Source of the DNA: Hybos culiciformis | Lineage: Eukaryota; Arthropoda; Insecta; Diptera; Hybotidae | Direction: 5' to 3' | Length of the DNA stretch: 64,000 nucleotides | Assembly: GCA_964007475.1 (NCBI GenBank) | Contig: OZ023273.1 | Span: 139,225,308-139,289,307, forward strand | In this document: piece by piece, positions 62,175 through 64,000 of the stretch | Numbering within the stretch: the first letter of the stretch is position 1 | How the letters are laid out: each line of letters opens with the position of its first letter | The notes under the pieces: generated by a model | Database searches by the model: none | Told to the model about the DNA's origin: nothing | Seen by the model: the letters and a program-made list of their open reading frames with translations, nothing else | Made by a program: the position numbers and the translations under genes

Positions 62175-64000
62175 TAAAATTCATACATACACTTTCTTTT
62201 TGTTAAATAACCATAAATAAATTTGAATTTGAGGTAAAAGGTCGTCGTCTGTGCTTTTCTGATGGCTGGTTATTTTTACATTAATTTGACTTTACTTTTC
62301 ATAAAGTTCATTTTACCCATAAATGTTTATTTATTTTCATATAATTCATACGTACATATACTATGCATATTGAAGGTATATGGTATATATAATATGCTTA
62401 TTGCAAATATATATATTTATGTTATGTATATACACATAATTTGAAAAGAAATTTTTGCAAAGCAAGAGAAGAGAATAATATAATTTTTAGTTTCTACAAT
62501 TATAATATATATGTATATAAAGAAGGTATTTCCCAAGTTACATATTTTATATTTTTTCAATTTTTTACCATAATTTTTTAATAATGTAATTCTCTAAAAA
62601 ATACATAGGTATATACACTGTTATGTCTATGGATATTTTCAACCTGGCAAAAAAATTATTATTTTTTTCTTGTTTATAGAAAATTTATTCGCAGAATTTA
62701 TTTAGAATTTCAAGGGCATTAAAAAGTTGTTTGGACTTTGTTAATGCGATGCCCTTAAACAGTTTGCCTGAAGAAAAAACTAAGTCAATAATATATAATA
62801 ATTATTATTAAATCATGATATAGGTCTTTTTAAGTGTGAGAAAATAAGGTCAATTAGATCTGAAGTTTCAACTTTAAGATACTTATTTATAAATTCGTTT
62901 TTTGTAATCCTGTAAAATTTATGAATTAGTAGCTAAAGTGGATTTCGTTTTCAGTAAGTAAAGACGTTTAATCGGTATACCCTCAAACGTTTAATGGGTA
63001 CCCATATACTGCTCAAACGTTCCCGAGGCGGCCTCTATTTCCACATTGTATTCACAGGGTCCACTATAGAAAGCTATGTATTTGAAATTTCGTACATTTA
63101 GAGGTCAGTTTAACCACACAGTATGACCTAATTATGAAAATTATTTAAAAATTCCATAATCATTTAAGTTCTATACAAATGTTGGACAGCAAAATTTAAT
63201 ATTTAAAGATTTTTAAATCACAAGCTGCCAAGCTGTGACATACCTTACATATATTATATATAAATATATATCTTTCAATTGATAAATACATAATTTAATT
63301 TAATTGCCTTAAACTTTTTTTTTTTTTTTGTTAAACAGATTGAATAAATTATCCGACAAATTATATTACCCCAAATGTCTTGTGTTATGTAATGCAAGTG
63401 TCAAATAAAATATCATGTCTCATAAATAACACTTTTTGTTTTAAAACATATAGTCATTTTTAGCAGACAAAAAAGCTTCAACATTTGTCTTTTTATATAT
63501 TTATTTCCGTTTGGACAGTAAAATATCTACGAATTTAATTTATAATTTTTTTTTTATGTAAATATATAAATCTATTTAAAGTATATACATACATAATAAA
63601 TATATATATATACATAATATACAAAAAAAAAATAGATATTTCAAAATTTATAGTTAAACGTTTTTTCCTTTACATTATTTTCAGGGACACTTGCGGTCAA
63701 AATTTGGTTTTTAACAAAAAAAAAAATTATATTTTCAATAATGTTCAGAATGTTTCAAGAAAGGATACAATTTAGGCAATTTAAAGTACTTTTAAGTGTA
63801 AATGTTTAAAATCTTATCCTGAATGGTGCTTTAATGTTTAGAATTAACTTCGAATGGACTGCATTCTTGGAACTATTTCGAATCTTTCGGATTCAAAATG
63901 TCTTGTGATATTTTCGAAGTTGTTTAAGTTTATTTTTGATAAGTACAAAAATAAATAAACTTCTCCATCGAATGCTGGTCAGAACTATCAATTTCAATTT
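62175..64000. other. AT-rich right end of the window
   Basis: No gene recognised. A hairpin AAGGGCAT/ATGCCCTT lies at 62712-62756. A GC-richer patch at 62960-63080 contains near-repeated motifs (CGTTTAAT and CTCAAACGTT twice each, GGTATACCC and GGGTACCC). The rest is TA-rich. Confidence 0.45.

Noticed and set aside
1..64000. CRISPR arrays, rRNA, bacterial operons, telomeric TTAGG arrays
   Set aside because: None was seen. The few CCTAACC or TTAGGTTAGG-like spots are single occurrences and the microsatellites lack spacer structure.

Overview
The window looks like nuclear DNA of an arthropod, most probably an insect. I base this on the extreme AT richness (my reading is about 80% A+T, with many homopolymer and AT microsatellite runs), on small genes with GT-AG introns and AATAAA-type poly(A) signals, on decayed transposon copies and on a secreted Kunitz-type protein. 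The species cannot be told from the sequence. Gene density is very low, and most of the 64 kb is AT-rich non-coding sequence with short reading frames that look like chance.

Region 1 (1-3.7 kb, minus strand). The best-supported gene is a two-exon secreted protein at 66-1324. It has a signal peptide, a divergent six-cysteine Kunitz-like domain, a Thr-rich and heavily N-glycosylatable stalk and a hydrophobic C-terminal tail (GPI signal or membrane anchor). Upstream, on the same strand, lies a cassette of two very small genes: a two-exon 47-aa protein (3638-3218) followed 86 nt later by a 67-aa protein (3131-2928).

Region 2 (3.7-12 kb). After about 7 kb of mostly featureless DNA with one hAT-like MITE (6613-6938), the same cassette recurs on the plus strand. 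It again has a two-exon 47-aa gene (10640-11268) followed by a single-exon 70-aa gene (11408-11620). The two cassettes are head-to-head inverted paralogues. They keep the intron phase, the 47-aa length, the gene order and the key residues, while differing at many silent positions. This is the most interesting structure in the window: a small-protein pair that looks selected for protein sequence and may be dicistronic.

Region 3 (12-36 kb). This stretch is repeat-rich and gene-poor. It holds an inverted-repeat palindrome region (12.5 kb), a diverged repeat with a second copy at 34.3 kb, a broken non-LTR retrotransposon reverse-transcriptase fragment (16.24-16.48 kb) followed by a three-copy repeat of about 150 bp, an orphan exon-like island, a PIF/Harbinger-like MITE (28450-28874), and a 15/16-bp minisatellite next to a strong G-quadruplex motif (29.55-29.73 kb).

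Region 4 (36-64 kb). It has several coding-like islands without an assignable family (36.6, 37.9-38.2 and 52.7 kb). It also has a candidate 63-aa two-exon gene on the minus strand (50193-49425) whose intron holds a complete hAT-like MITE with an imperfect 8-bp target duplication. Microsatellites, a minisatellite and hairpins complete it. No tRNA, rRNA, CRISPR array or complete transposase gene was seen.
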